NCBI GenBank assembly: GCA_037043015.1
Contig: CM073327.1
Span: 9,344,727-9,408,726, forward strand
DNA from: Bryum argenteum
Taxonomy: Eukaryota; Streptophyta; Bryopsida; Bryales; Bryaceae
Direction: 5' to 3'
DNA: 64,000 bases
The stretch's first letter is position 1, and each line of letters starts with the position of its first letter. Both the position numbers and the translations under genes were made by a program. The notes under the pieces were generated by a model. The model ran no database searches. It saw only the letters and a program-made list of their open reading frames with translations, and had not been told where the DNA came from. Of this stretch, positions 23,372-34,713 are shown one piece after another.

Positions 23372-23871
23372 TTACAATTTCTTGACTATTTCACCCATAG
23401 TTGCAAGCATTCCTTGCAATAGTGCTAACTTTGCTGCCTCAGATTCTTTCACCACTTTCGTCAATTCCTTGGACTGTTCTGCCATCACTGCAACGACATC
23501 TTGAGTAGCTACCTTCTCTTTCTTCTTCTTACCTTGTAAGTTTGAGGTGTCTGAAGAAGGTTCAGACACTTGAACTTCCCGCCACATCATCCTGTGTAGC
23601 ATCTTCTTCGAAGTTGGGATTTTCATCATGAGCACTAGCATGAACATGCTTCATAACATTAGTACGCTCATGCATGTATCCATCAATCACATCATAATAC
23701 TTGGACTTGGACGCCCTTGCATTACCTGATATGTCATTGAATTGGCGTTATAATCACCCTTGTACACGTCGTATGGCTTTTTCCATTTCTTTCAACAAGC
23801 ATCACTGCTTCGGTCAAAGTCAGGACACGCAGCAACAAGGCGCGTGTGTAGTATACCCCAATTGTCTATAC
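23372..23871 (-). pseudogene. PIF/Harbinger ORF1: MYB/SANT-like DNA-binding protein relic
   Basis: After an acceptor (TTTTTGCAG) the minus strand reads IDNWGILHTRLVAACPDFDR, then KKWKKPYDVYKGDYNAN, the SANT/MYB-like pattern of the Harbinger partner protein. It continues in a shifted frame as KYYDVIDGYMHERTNVMKHV and an acidic Ser-rich linker, and ends in a Lys-rich helix (EKVATQDVVAVMAEQSKEL..MGEIVKKL) at 23372. A TGA within SANT (DAC-stop-KKW) and a frameshift near 23700 kill it. It belongs with the transposase at 19607-20999, in opposite orientation. Confidence 0.75.
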
Positions 23872-24068
23872 CTGCAAAAACCAGGAGTAATACAAAGTGG
23901 AAGTTCAAAATTGAGCACTTTAAAAAAAATGGTGCACAGAGGTAGAAAACCACAATTTTGAGGTTTTAAGCTCTCAAAAACTGAAGATTCTTCAAGGTTA
24001 ACTCAGCAGAAGAAAGTGCAAATCATAAACCTAAAAACAAGTCATCAAATATGATCAATTGGCTTCAT

Positions 24069-24192
24069 TAGTGCATATGTGGTCTGAGTAGAGGGGACAA
24101 GTATACCCCAAATGGCACAAAAGACCCAAGCAGCTGCAGCTTGGGTCTATTGGAGTACACTCGTCCCCTCTACTCAGACCACATATGCACTA
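24069..24192. repeat. 124-nt near-perfect hairpin
   Basis: Outer arms TAGTGCATATGTGGTC... and ...GACCACATATGCACTA pair over about 34 bases with one mismatch. The centre is a second perfect stem, AGACCCAAGC / GCTTGGGTCT, around AGCTGCA. The arms between also mostly pair. It could be a fold-back MITE or a MIRNA-like locus. Confidence 0.85.
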
Positions 24193-24553
24193 CATTGATA
24201 ATGAAATACAAAGTTGCCACACTATATGATTAGGGTTTGCAATACCTTTTTACTTTTGATGATTTTTTTTACTATGACCACAACAACACCTATTACTTCA
24301 ATGCGGACATCCATAGAAACATAGTTGGTAAATAAATTATGAATAATAAAAAATTATAGCATTTATAAGTTAATTAGTGCGGTTAACACTATATTTCATT
24401 ATTAGTGTAGTGCTTGAACACCTATTTCCTAGTTAATCATAAAACATGGCTAATTCCAATTAACTGATATTTAACTAATTATGGACAAATTCATAGTCCA
24501 GAAATAATGTCGGTTGTCCGCCGATATTACCTTCAGACTCCATCAGTAATAAT

Positions 24554-24694
24554 ATTTGAAAGGTCATAACTCACTGTGATTTTTTCCAAATTAAACATAT
24601 GAGGTGTTTTTTGATATTTACAAAAATGTAGATGTCAAAAAACATCTCATATGTTTAATTTGGACAAAATTTGAGTGAGTTATGGCCTTTTGAA
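24554..24694. repeat. ~140-nt inverted repeat (fold-back element)
   Basis: The arms include GGTCATAACTCACT and CCAAATTAAACATATGAG pairing with CTCATATGTTTAATTTGG and GAGTGAGTTATGGCC around a short loop near 24620. No coding sequence. It lies 360 bp from the previous hairpin and is unrelated in sequence. Confidence 0.8.
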
Positions 24695-25139
24695 AGTCGG
24701 CAGATATAGGGATGTATCGGCTGGCCATCAATAAAACCAAGGTTCTTCATTAGCTGCAAAAAGTCCTTAAGTTGGAAATAAGTCCATAATTTGTTAAATA
24801 TAGGTTAATTGCTCAACTTCAAACTTCAAGAAGTGTGGTTTTTATCCAACCAACAACATTGACAATTTTGTGGCTCATTCCTTTTACACACTTTTACTTC
24901 AAGGTTTAGGAATAGACTCAAATACGGTTGTTCATGTTCTTCAAAGTGAGAACACTATAATTGAAATATATCTAGAATAGAAATTTCATAGTATAATGTA
25001 AACATCAGGGAAATATATTCCATAAAATCTTAAATAAGTAGAGGAAATAGTTAGATTGGCTTCTTTTAAGAAAGGTGATGACAAAATGATAAATTTAAGT
25101 CAAAAATTTATTTGTTCACAGTTCTATATTAACCCTTAA

Positions 25140-25980
25140 CCCCTAAATGTGTCTGTCTATTTTTAGCCAAAAAACACAATTTTGAAAAATTGTCATAGAG
25201 GAAAATGAAGGCAAGCTCTTTAGATCTCAGCCGTACAAACTCGTAATAGATTTATTGTGGACCAAACTTTGAGTCATCAGGCCGAATAGATTGCGAGATC
25301 ATAACGTATTAATTAGTACTCAAAGCATAATACAAAATTCCATCATTTTCACTTTCGAGTGGAAATACTACCAACAAACCAATTGCAATTTAAAAATTAT
25401 CAACTAGAACGTTGTTCAAATTCATCTCAAAACACCCTTACACCAAAACAAATTCAGCAAAATGAATCATTATGTTGAAAATTAACCTTGCAATGGTGAA
25501 TACTGCAAAAATAGTCCAAAAGTAGACCTTTTGCACTCAAATCCATGCCTTACCCTTGAAACACCTTTGATTAAGTCTTTCTACCACTAAAAATAGACTC
25601 TAATTGGAATTCATCTCAGAAAATAAAGTTGCAATCCAACAGTGGACAAATGAGATATAGCTCCTCAAAAATCATCCATATTTTCATTTTTTTCATTGTA
25701 GAAATATCATTGCAAATCTAATACCAAAAGTATTTGGATCAAACTTGTGCACACATTTTTTATGAAAAAGAATTTCTTGATTCTTGGAATAGTGAAACAT
25801 GGCACATGTTTCAAAAAGTTGAAACTACTGGAACCGTTACAAGAATTCATGCCATAAATTTAAATATATAACATCTTGAATTGGGATAAGGCTTTCACCA
25901 TAAAAAAGTAGACTTCATTTGGTATCCAACCCAAAAAGTTTTGGTCAAAAAGGGAGTTTGATATGGCTCTTTAAAGTATC
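25140..25980. mobile_element. Old, inverted family A-like element, one end lost
   Basis: It starts CCCCTAAATG after TTAA (25136-25139) and runs in reverse orientation to copies 1-3. Similarity by eye is around 70-75%, fading near the TGGCTCTTTAAAG block. The second terminus is not recognisable. Confidence 0.65.
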
Positions 25981-26721
25981 TTTGGCATGGTTTGTGGTAC
26001 CATGAGGTGATCAAAGGGCTGAAACATTATAGTATGGTGATCAAAGTGCTCAATTTTGAACTTCTTTGAAACCGATTAAGACATTTTGGAACAGAATAAA
26101 AAGGGCTTATCGATCTAGACAGTTTGGAAGAGAGGGAGTACTTTTAGAACGAAGGGAGTACTTTTTTAAGTGATAGCCTTGCATTCGTCTCTCAAACTAC
26201 CCGAGTATTCACAAAAGAGTTATAGCTTAAAACTCTACCATTTGCACTAAAATACAATCTAAGAGATCAATTTGAATTCCAACTATGGATACAGAGAAAA
26301 TACTTATCATTTGAAACATGGCCATCATTTCGCAGCTTAGCAAGGCATGAAAGCATATCTTACAATACAAGTAAAGGGATGATTATCTTTTTCCCACCCC
26401 TTACGCTTAGACATGTTCTAAATCCCTTAAATAGTTGAAAGGCTAATAGGTCATATTAACCAACTTCTCTTTAAGCCCTTCATACACATGTCTCTCTCGT
26501 CCTTTCTCAAATAAATGTATTATCGCATCTCTTCACCAAAGGTACTGGATTTTGAAACCTAACCATCCACTTCTCATCTTACTCACTTGGCCATCGAAAG
26601 GTAACATAAATCTTCCACGGAAGAAAGCTTATATAGAATATACAAAATTTTGTAGCCATTATTGCCCGGAGAGTATCACAAAAGGGTTGCCACGCTCTAA
26701 GAGATTGTATCGTTGATTCTA

Positions 26722-28041
26722 TCAATGTACAATATTTGCGTCAATTGTGACAAGAGATGCATCCATGCCTGAAGCAGCTGTCGATAGATTCTGAGCTAGA
26801 TCCGCCATTTCGTGCACCAATTCCAACGACTCTGACAACCGAGACAGAAAGTTCACCAACGCAATCACCTCATTTCGTTGCAAATCGAGTCCTTCTCCGC
26901 CGAACAGGATCTTCAGTGCCGTGCCCAGCCCAGAAATTTGGAGCTTGCCCCACAGCCGACACTTCTCGCAACCCACGCAGTCCATCAACGCTGTGATGTT
27001 TCGGAAATGCTTCTCCAATTGGACCCGAAGATCAACTGCATCGGGTCCACGCCATAGAGTGGCTTCATCAAACGGAATGGGGCATGCGCTACGGAGACGC
27101 TCACTTCCTACCAACGCCGTCATAAGCTTCTGAGTCACCAGATCCTCAGCATCGTTCCCCGTCGCGTATTCAGCTTCAGACAAGTAGCTCTCGGCTTTGA
27201 TCACAGCTCGCAATACAAACAAATACGTGAAGTACAAGTTCTGCACTCGCTCTGGATGCTGCAACACGCGTTCATGCATCAACGAAGTGTTCTTCCCCCA
27301 CGCGTTCGTGGACTCATCCACCAGATAATCAGCTGCAATGTGGGTCGAGATCGAAGTATGCAATCCTGAGATAAGGCGGTAAAACACGCGTCTCTCTGTA
27401 CAGGCATCCTGGTCTCCGTTCTCGAAGCAGCTCTGCGCGTAGATGGCATCCCATATCCTCCGTGCAGACTCGCCTTTGTACCCTGTGTACTTCTCCGGGT
27501 TGAGGAGCAAGTTCACGTACGTCATGTCCCCGCTCACTGTTTCGTCATCGATAGTCCAGGGGTTGTTGGTGTCCGTCCAGCCCCGGAAAGCTTTGGCATC
27601 CACTGTGCGATCGACATTCCCTTGCGGTCGACCTTCTTGACAACTCGTGTGCTCGGAAGATCGAAAGACGGCTGGAAACTCGTCCTCGGGGCACTCACAA
27701 ATGGAGCAATCACGAAGCTGGCACATGCCATCGTCAGGCCAAAACGGACAATCGCACCAGAGTTTCACTTTATAATACCGAAAGAACGGCGTCTTCACAA
27801 GCTCCTGGAGCAAGGGATGCAGAACCTCCTTGTTCAAGGAATCGACGGTCTCGTAGTTGCAGCAGCAATCCTCTACCACGCCATGAAATCCCTCGGAGCG
27901 CTGGCAGCTGCAGGATTGAGTGGTCTGTCCAGGCTGCTGTTGATGCAACAAGGAACCAAGTGACAGAGCGAGTGCTAGCACTAGAAGCGCAATGGCCACC
28001 GCCACTCCCCACGAGCTCTTCGTTTCTTCTGCCATAGCCAT
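26722..28041 (-). CDS. ERO1-like endoplasmic reticulum oxidoreductin, copy A
   Basis: ERO1 is a flavoprotein of the ER lumen that oxidises protein disulfide isomerase and passes electrons to oxygen. This is a single 439-residue exon. A hydrophobic segment at about residues 10-31 is the signal anchor. The CQLRDC shuttle pair, the CECPEDEFP block, the FAD-region GLHTSISTHI and the active-site CVGCEKC are all present. Compared with copy B it has a shorter N-terminus and a different, shorter C-terminal tail after EMADL. A TATAAATG sequence overlaps the start codon, and I see no TATA box at normal distance or ER-stress element upstream. It may be a less expressed duplicate. The frame is intact with all key cysteines. 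Confidence 0.92.
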   Translation of the reverse strand: MAMAEETKSSWGVAVAIALLVLALALSLGSLLHQQQPGQTTQSCSCQRSEGFHGVVEDCCCNYETVDSLNKEVLHPLLQELVKTPFFRYYKVKLWCDCPFWPDDGMCQLRDCSICECPEDEFPAVFRSSEHTSCQEGRPQGNVDRTVDAKAFRGWTDTNNPWTIDDETVSGDMTYVNLLLNPEKYTGYKGESARRIWDAIYAQSCFENGDQDACTERRVFYRLISGLHTSISTHIAADYLVDESTNAWGKNTSLMHERVLQHPERVQNLYFTYLFVLRAVIKAESYLSEAEYATGNDAEDLVTQKLMTALVGSERLRSACPIPFDEATLWRGPDAVDLRVQLEKHFRNITALMDCVGCEKCRLWGKLQISGLGTALKILFGGEGLDLQRNEVIALVNFLSRLSESLELVHEMADLAQNLSTAASGMDASLVTIDANIVH

Positions 28042-31000
28042 TTATATCTGAATTTGCCCCTCACAGGAGAGAAATGTTGGGGTCACTTTGCAGTTATGGC
28101 TGAGTAATTCTTGAATTGAACACAACATTGCACAATTGTGGAAGAGCTAGCACTTACTTACAAGGGAATGGGTATGAATAGACGTGGTTGCTACAAACCC
28201 TTGCATGACGTCTTCCATTCGTCTACCTTCACACAATGCCGCTTTGATCTAGAGGAAATATAAGTATTGAAAGCAAGTTTAGAAGAGAGGATGCAGAATG
28301 TTATAAAGCAAAGAGGGCCCTTAGAAAAGGTGATACAATTGAAGAAACAGAGAGGCCGCAAGAGAAGGTGGGAAGAGAAAGATGAAAAGAAAGTCGTGAC
28401 ATCACAAGGCATCAAGAGAGTTTATACCGAGCTAAATGGGTGGGACCCTAAAAATTGAAGGGAGAACGGTCAATGTACGTGTTACTAATGAACGTGTTAT
28501 GAAAGGAAGAGGTCACTTGTCGATAGCACTCGCCATATTTGATTGCCAATAAATGGCCTTTTGACTCGCAAGAAGTACGACTCCTTAGGCCTTACTACCT
28601 TGTTACTCACCCAACCGTCAATCACCCAACCCTTCTGTGTTTAATTACCTTATCAATGGGGAGATTTCATTTTGTCTTTTAGAAAAACTTCAAAACATTT
28701 GACAATTTAGGAGAGATAATTAAAGATGTTCTTTTAGGAAAGGATATTGACTCCAAAAGGGGCTAGAAGTGACAATTGGTACCTCGGCTAGAAGTGACAA
28801 CTGTTTTTTGGCTAAATGTAAGTTCTCAGTTCCATCGCTTGTCCTTTGGGGATTCTCAAACATAATAAGTTGAAGGTTAGTTATGTGTGAACGTACATTT
28901 TATAAATGAAAAGAATCAAAATTGAAGTACTAATACATGGAATGTATTAACACTCAATATATATTATAAAATGTCATTGTTTTCAACTAAGAGTGAAATT
29001 TAACAAGTTTACAACATCAAGAAAACTAGGATTTTGTCCACCTTCAACTAAAATACACTCTTGTATCAAAAAAAACTGATCAATTCCTGTGACGACTAAG
29101 TTTAGAGTTGGTTTAGTGTACACAGGATGGTACGTTCGTTGACAGGACAATTCTATTTTGTCACCAAGATAGTTCTGTTTTGTCTTGCCACCAAGACTGT
29201 TTTGAACATGAGGAGGAAAGTTCCGTTCAGTCAACGGAATCCTATCTTCGCGGCTAGGGTGGTTTTAAGGTTCAGGGCTCTGATGTTGCAGATAGCCATA
29301 CTCGTTTGGAGCCGCGCCGGAGCAGCACGGGGTCCTTATGCTTGCAGAAACCATGGGTTGTGGCTGTGTTCGATTCTTGCTGTCATGATGCGGACCGTAT
29401 AGCGCTTACCACCGTGAGATCAAGGTTGAAGCAAGAAAGTAAAGCAAAAGTAGTTGGAAGAAGATGGTGAATCGATCGGTGCGATGGCATTTTGAAAATC
29501 TTGAGCCAGATAAAGCTCTTCTTGCTAGCAATGGCCGCCTCTCGTCCCACGCCGGGGTTGGAAGATGCTCATGAGTGCGCACTTTGCTCGTGAGAGCTGT
29601 TGATGTTCTTGGTTATAGAGGGCGATTTAGCTGAGTTGTATTTGATTAGCTCTTTTGTCGTCCATTCTGTCGTTCTGTCATTAGAGCAAGGTTGGCAAGT
29701 CGTTCTGCCATTTTTCTAGAGAGACTGTGCGCTTCTGTTGGATTGTCTTGTTTGGATGGTTAATTTTGTTTTACAGTCGGCCAAGGCAAGAACGTTGGCC
29801 TTTTTTGACACATTGCGCGCGGAGGTGGGTGACACCATTATTTGGCATCACCGTTGTTATGAATGGATGGGTGCAAAGTGAAATCCCCGAAGGCAAGTTC
29901 ATTTATCTACATGGCCAAGTTTGGACCGATCTAACATAGCGAGATGTACGTCTCCACCTTCCTCACTTTCCTATCTTGTACTTATCTAAAGTCCATAGAT
30001 GATCGTACATATTTGAACAATAGAATCTTCATAAAATCTAGAGTCTAGTATCTACTTTGTGGCTAAAACATTGCGTATACCCCATATTTTAAAAAGAAAA
30101 AGAGTCTAAAGTACACCCCTTGTACTAAATGAATGTCATGTCTTCATTCATTTTTATCATTCATTAGTTTGTCTGTGATTTTTATGAGAGCCCAAAGATA
30201 CTTATTTTGTACCTTCCAGTCAAAGCAAGCTTATTGGCAGGACCCTTATTGTATTAGCTTAGAAAATTATTTTAACTTAAGATCGAGTTAATGTAATATT
30301 GATGTGAGAGTTAGAGAATCAAGTTTAAATAGAAGTTAACTCGAAGTCAAATGTAAGTTTTATCAATAATATTGCGAATCTTCAATAATTTTAAGATTTT
30401 GAAAATAGTAGATAACCTTGAACTGCAAGGTATCCTCAATAGAGATTATGTTTTTGACTTCATACAAAGTACTAGTACTTGCTCAAAGGTAGCTACTCGA
30501 GAAAAACATAAAGAGTTTAAATCTTTCAATTTTTATGGGAAAATTATACAAATTTCTAATTAAACTTCTTGTAAAAGTAAACTACATAATCCTACTATTA
30601 GAATTATCCAGATCATCTTTTAGGGAACATAAACATCCTCATAATAACTTGTGCATTTTAGAGGAAAGGTCAAGCTTCCTTTCCCCTTGGGCCTTCAGGA
30701 GTCGAATTTGGATGCAAAGGCTGATAATTATCGAAAAAATAGGTATGTAAGAAATCTTTGTATAGAAAGTCCAAATTTCAAGAATATGTCTCAGAATCTA
30801 AGTTGCATGTACAAAATGGAAAATAGAAAAGCAAAACTTTAAGATTGATAATTACCAATATTTGGTGAACTTTCAAAAAATCTAAATTTGATTTCTTTCA
30901 AGGAGATCATGACACTACTATAAGGTGCTCAATAATGGCTCAGTATTCACTACTAGATATATATGTAGAGAAGTCGCCAGTGCAAGTAATGTTTATGCAA

Positions 31001-31540
31001 GGGAAAAATATGTGGAAGGATAGAGCAAGTAGAATCATCATTCTTGGACTCTTCTACAATTAAGTATGACTTTTTGAAGCTCAACTTATAAGTGTTGCTA
31101 ATAAAATAGTGCCCTAAAATGGCACTTTATAAATGTTCACTCTAAGTATATGATACTGTTGGATTTCCAAAGCTATTAGTAAAGAGCAGTAAACTCTATT
31201 TCTTATGTTGCTCCAGTTTAGAGCACTCTACCTTACATTGTTATAGAGAAATTTCATAATATTTCACATTTGAATTTCGATAATGAATCACTCACAAAGT
31301 ACATAAAAATTCAAAAATGGTTCGTTAGGAACATATAGGAAACTTCACTATTTGGACTGGTTCGTTAGGAATATATAGGAAACTTCACTATTTGGACGAA
31401 ATTAAACAATATGGTGTAAAAGTTTAATGTGCAAGTATGAAAAAAGTCAAAACAACCCAACTTTAGCTTCACTTGAATAGAGTGGCTAAGTCATTGCAAA
31501 TAAGATATTTGAACTTTTATCACCATAGTCCAACAATTCC
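28042..31540. other. Intergenic stretch between the ERO1 genes
   Basis: No supported gene. Short open frames (28267-28458, 29127-29402, 29727-29939) show no family. A GC-richer patch at about 29230-29560 is unexplained. Confidence 0.5.
31318..31397. repeat. Two-copy 40-bp tandem duplication
   Basis: TGGTTCGTTAGGAA... is repeated at 31318-31357 and 31358-31397 with one difference. A recent local duplication in non-coding DNA. Confidence 0.95.
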
Positions 31541-31667
31541 CATTGCCTACTCACCTAATTATCATCCAGTACATTCATCCGAGAATTACCAACTGTAAGA
31601 AGCCGACCCTGAGTCAGCCACTACGAACCTCCCAATACCAACAACAGTGTCATATTCTACTCCTCCA

Positions 31668-32004
31668 CCAATCAGTGCCCGCCACATCAGTACCATCCAG
31701 TCCACCTGTTCATGCCCACCCAGTCAACCGACCACCACCAATTGGTGACGTGTGCGACACGTCATATTATTATAGTCCCCTCCATTCCCCGACCGCCACG
31801 TGCCAAATAGTCTCCGCACAGTAGTCATCAATGTCTGGTCTTCCTTGGTCGAAACAATGGCATCGGGAGCGAGCAATTGCGGTTTCTGAAATTCGTGGAA
31901 AATTGGAGCCCCGGTAGCTTCCTCAGCTTGTCACGTTCGATCGAGCAGCAGTTTCCGCGTCAAATTTCGTGTAGAATTGAAAATTTGCGGGGGTTGGTAT
32001 AAAG
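31668..32004 (+). promoter_or_regulatory. ERO1 copy B promoter with ER-stress-type elements and TATA box
   Basis: CCAAT at 31668-31672, nine bases, then CCACA at 31682-31686: one base off the ERSE consensus CCAAT-N9-CCACG. TGACGTGTGCGACACGTCA at 31746-31764 is a palindrome of two TGACGTGT half-sites, the core read by unfolded-protein-response bZIP factors. A G-box CCACGTG lies at 31796-31802 and TATAAAG at 31998-32004, all within 375 bp of the ERO1 start. Induction by ER stress is inferred. Confidence 0.55.
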
Positions 32005-32041
32005 CAGGATGAAGCTGGGAAGAATTAGGTTTTGGTGAGCT

Positions 32042-33469
32042 ATGGAGGGCGATTCTGTTGTGAAGGAGCAGCTGAAGGTGGCGATGGCGGAGCGGAAGCG
32101 GAGCTGGAAGGGGCTGGCGGTGGCATTGGCTTTGCTAGTGCTCGCGCTCGCTTTGTTATTTGGTTCCTTGTTGCCACAGCAACAGCAGCCTCACTTGCCC
32201 GGGCAAAGTAGCAGTTCGTGTGGCTGCCAGCGCTCCCAGGGGTTTCACGGCGTGGTAGAAGATTGCTGCTGCGATTACGAGACTGTCGATTCTTTGAATA
32301 AGGAGGTCCTGCATCCCTTGCTCCAGGAGCTTGCGAAGACGCCGTTCTTTCGGTATTATAAGGTGAAGCTCTGGTGCGATTGTCCGTTTTGGCCTGACGA
32401 TGGCATGTGCCAGCTTCGTGATTGCTCCGTTTGTGAGTGCCCCGAGGACGAGTTCCCAGCCGCTTTTCGATCTTCCGAGCACGCCAGTTGCCAAGAAGGT
32501 CGTCCGGAAGGGACTGTAGATCGCACTGTGGATGCTAAAGCCTTCCAGGGCTGGACGGACACCGACAACCCCTGGACTATCGATGACGAAACAGTGAGCG
32601 GGGACATGACGTACGTGAACTTGCTCCTCAACCCGGAGAAGTACACAGGGTACAAAGGCGAGTCTGCACGGAGGATATGGGACGCCATCTACGCGCAGAG
32701 CTGCTTCGAGAACGGAGACCAGGATGCCTGTACAGAGAGACGCGTGTTTTACCGCCTCATCTCAGGATTGCATACTTCGATCTCGACTCACATTGCAGCT
32801 GATTATCTGGTGGATGAGTCCACGAACGCGTGGGGGAAGAATACTTCGTTGATGCATGAACGCGTGTTGCAGCATCCAGAGCGAGTGCAGAACTTGTACT
32901 TCACGTATTTGTTTGTATTGCGAGCTGTGATCAAAGCCGAGAGCTACTTGTCTGAAGCTGAATACGCGACGGGGAACGATGCTGAGGATCTGGTGACTCA
33001 GAAGCTTATGACGGCGTTGGTAGGAAGTGAGCGTCTCCGAAGCGCATGCCCCATTCCGTTTGATGAAGCCACTCTATGGCGTGGACCCGATGCAGTTGAT
33101 CTTCGGGTCCAATTGGAGAAGCATTTCCGAAACATCACAGCGTTGATGGACTGCGTGGGTTGCGAGAAGTGCCGGCTGTGGGGCAAGCTCCAAATTTCTG
33201 GGCTGGGAACGGCACTGAAGATCCTGTTCGGCGGAGAAGGGCTTGATCTGCAACGAAATGAGGTGATTGCGTTGGTGAACTTTCTGTCTCGGTTGTCAGA
33301 GTCGTTGGAATTGGTGCACGAAATGGCGGACCTAGTTAGAGGCCAGAACAGTCTCTCCACTGTGGTCACGGGTGCTCCCCCGAATCAGAGCAAGTTGAGA
33401 TGGTTTCTGCAGGATGACGATCAACATCCGAAAAGTCTTCCGAGCTTGTTTCAGAATTTCGGATTCTAG
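32042..33469 (+). CDS. ERO1-like endoplasmic reticulum oxidoreductin, copy B
   Basis: An uninterrupted 475-residue ORF, close to the usual ERO1 length. Residues 22-44 form the hydrophobic signal anchor, followed by a Gln/Ser-rich linker. Shuttle cysteines are C123 and C128 (CQLRDC), with C131/C133 following. The FAD-binding GLHTSISTHI is at about 242-251, and the active site C371-x2-C374-x2-C377 matches the ERO1 CxxCxxC. It is inverted relative to copy A, 4 kb away. From about residue 178 to EMADL the proteins are identical and the DNA almost so, while both ends differ. The alternative start M15 would shorten only the cytosolic head. The absence of introns suggests an ancestral retrocopy or a lineage-specific structure. 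Confidence 0.95.
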   Translation: MEGDSVVKEQLKVAMAERKRSWKGLAVALALLVLALALLFGSLLPQQQQPHLPGQSSSSCGCQRSQGFHGVVEDCCCDYETVDSLNKEVLHPLLQELAKTPFFRYYKVKLWCDCPFWPDDGMCQLRDCSVCECPEDEFPAAFRSSEHASCQEGRPEGTVDRTVDAKAFQGWTDTDNPWTIDDETVSGDMTYVNLLLNPEKYTGYKGESARRIWDAIYAQSCFENGDQDACTERRVFYRLISGLHTSISTHIAADYLVDESTNAWGKNTSLMHERVLQHPERVQNLYFTYLFVLRAVIKAESYLSEAEYATGNDAEDLVTQKLMTALVGSERLRSACPIPFDEATLWRGPDAVDLRVQLEKHFRNITALMDCVGCEKCRLWGKLQISGLGTALKILFGGEGLDLQRNEVIALVNFLSRLSESLELVHEMADLVRGQNSLSTVVTGAPPNQSKLRWFLQDDDQHPKSLPSLFQNFGF

Positions 33470-34713
33470 TGTTATTCTTCAGGTATTTTTTTATCTCATT
33501 TTTGGGCAAACACGCTGAGCTTGAGAATGGAGCTGATTCAGCGTTTGTACATTAGCAAGAGAGGTATTTCAGGCTTTAGGATCCACTCTATTGTAAGTTG
33601 TAAGATATTTAGCGCTAAAGCTCAGGCTGAGGCTCATTGTACTCCCATTCATCTATTTGAGCTCCATTGTTAACAGATCTCTAAGATACCTTCAGCGATG
33701 GCTTTTCCTTAGCCGAGGCAGTACACTTAACCCTTTCTAATTGTATTGGATTGTCATTCCTACTGTCAAATGTTTTCTCAGCAACTACCGTATGCATCTG
33801 TTTGAGTACCTTAGCAAGCATTTTCATCAAAAAAGTCACCGATAGTGCACCAGGTTTTTGTTGTAGCTGACTATGCCAGGACTGTTACAGCTGCTAAGGA
33901 CCTTATTTAAATGCAGGTAACCTAAGTCAGCGAGTCTTGAGTCAGTAAGTTCTGGTAGACCATCAAATAGGCTGATTGAGTTCATTCATTCGTGGAAATG
34001 GCAGTTTCTCACTCTGCATATATTTATTTTAGGGTTTAAACCGAATCAGGTAGGACACCATATCAGATGTGTTTTCAAAACTCAGAGAATACTGCAGCAT
34101 AATTATCTCGAATATGGAAGTCGTCCTATCATCGAATACAAGGGCATCCTAAGCTTCAATACATGCTTATACATTGTAATGAACCGAGGGATGTTCAAAT
34201 CAATTCTCTGCAGAGCTGATTGTTATTTCCACAAGCACTGATGCTTTTTTAAACTGTTCTGAATGTACAGTACATCAAAAACCGGTTGAATGTGATATGA
34301 AGATCATACGACATACTCGCTTCCACTTACACACCCTCGTCGTCCTTCACACTTGAAAGCTGCCTCATATATCACAGAATGGCACCGCTTCACTGTACTG
34401 CAAATCTATGTTCCTCAACTTGAACGAAAGGCATCATAAGCCTCCAAGCAAAAGGCCCTCACTCTGCATCAAACATATCAAAATGTCAATACAAGAGTTT
34501 CAATCCAACATCATAATTGTAGCATTATAATGCATTCATACATAAGAGTAACAAGTTCATAATCTGATCACTCATTCTTTGGATGTGCAGTTTTTGGAAT
34601 GGAGTAATGTGGAGGATTATGCTTCTGAGAGTGAAGAGAAGAGTTGAATCTCAACCTTCGAAGCGAGCAGGCATTGGGCATGATGATCGTTTCGGAGGGT
34701 TAAAGATTTAGCA
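33470..34713. other. ERO1 3' flank, then start of a segmental duplication
   Basis: From about 33830 this DNA resembles 58190-60240. Shared blocks include the AAAGTCA...GTTGTAGCTGA region, the CATCGAATACAAG region and GGCACCGCTTCACTGT. It contains the downstream part of ERF copy A and no other gene. Confidence 0.6.

Noticed and set aside
32156..33369. Long minus-strand open frames opposite ERO1 copy B (and their mirror in copy A)
   Set aside because: They are antisense shadows of a GC-rich conserved coding sequence, with no known domains.
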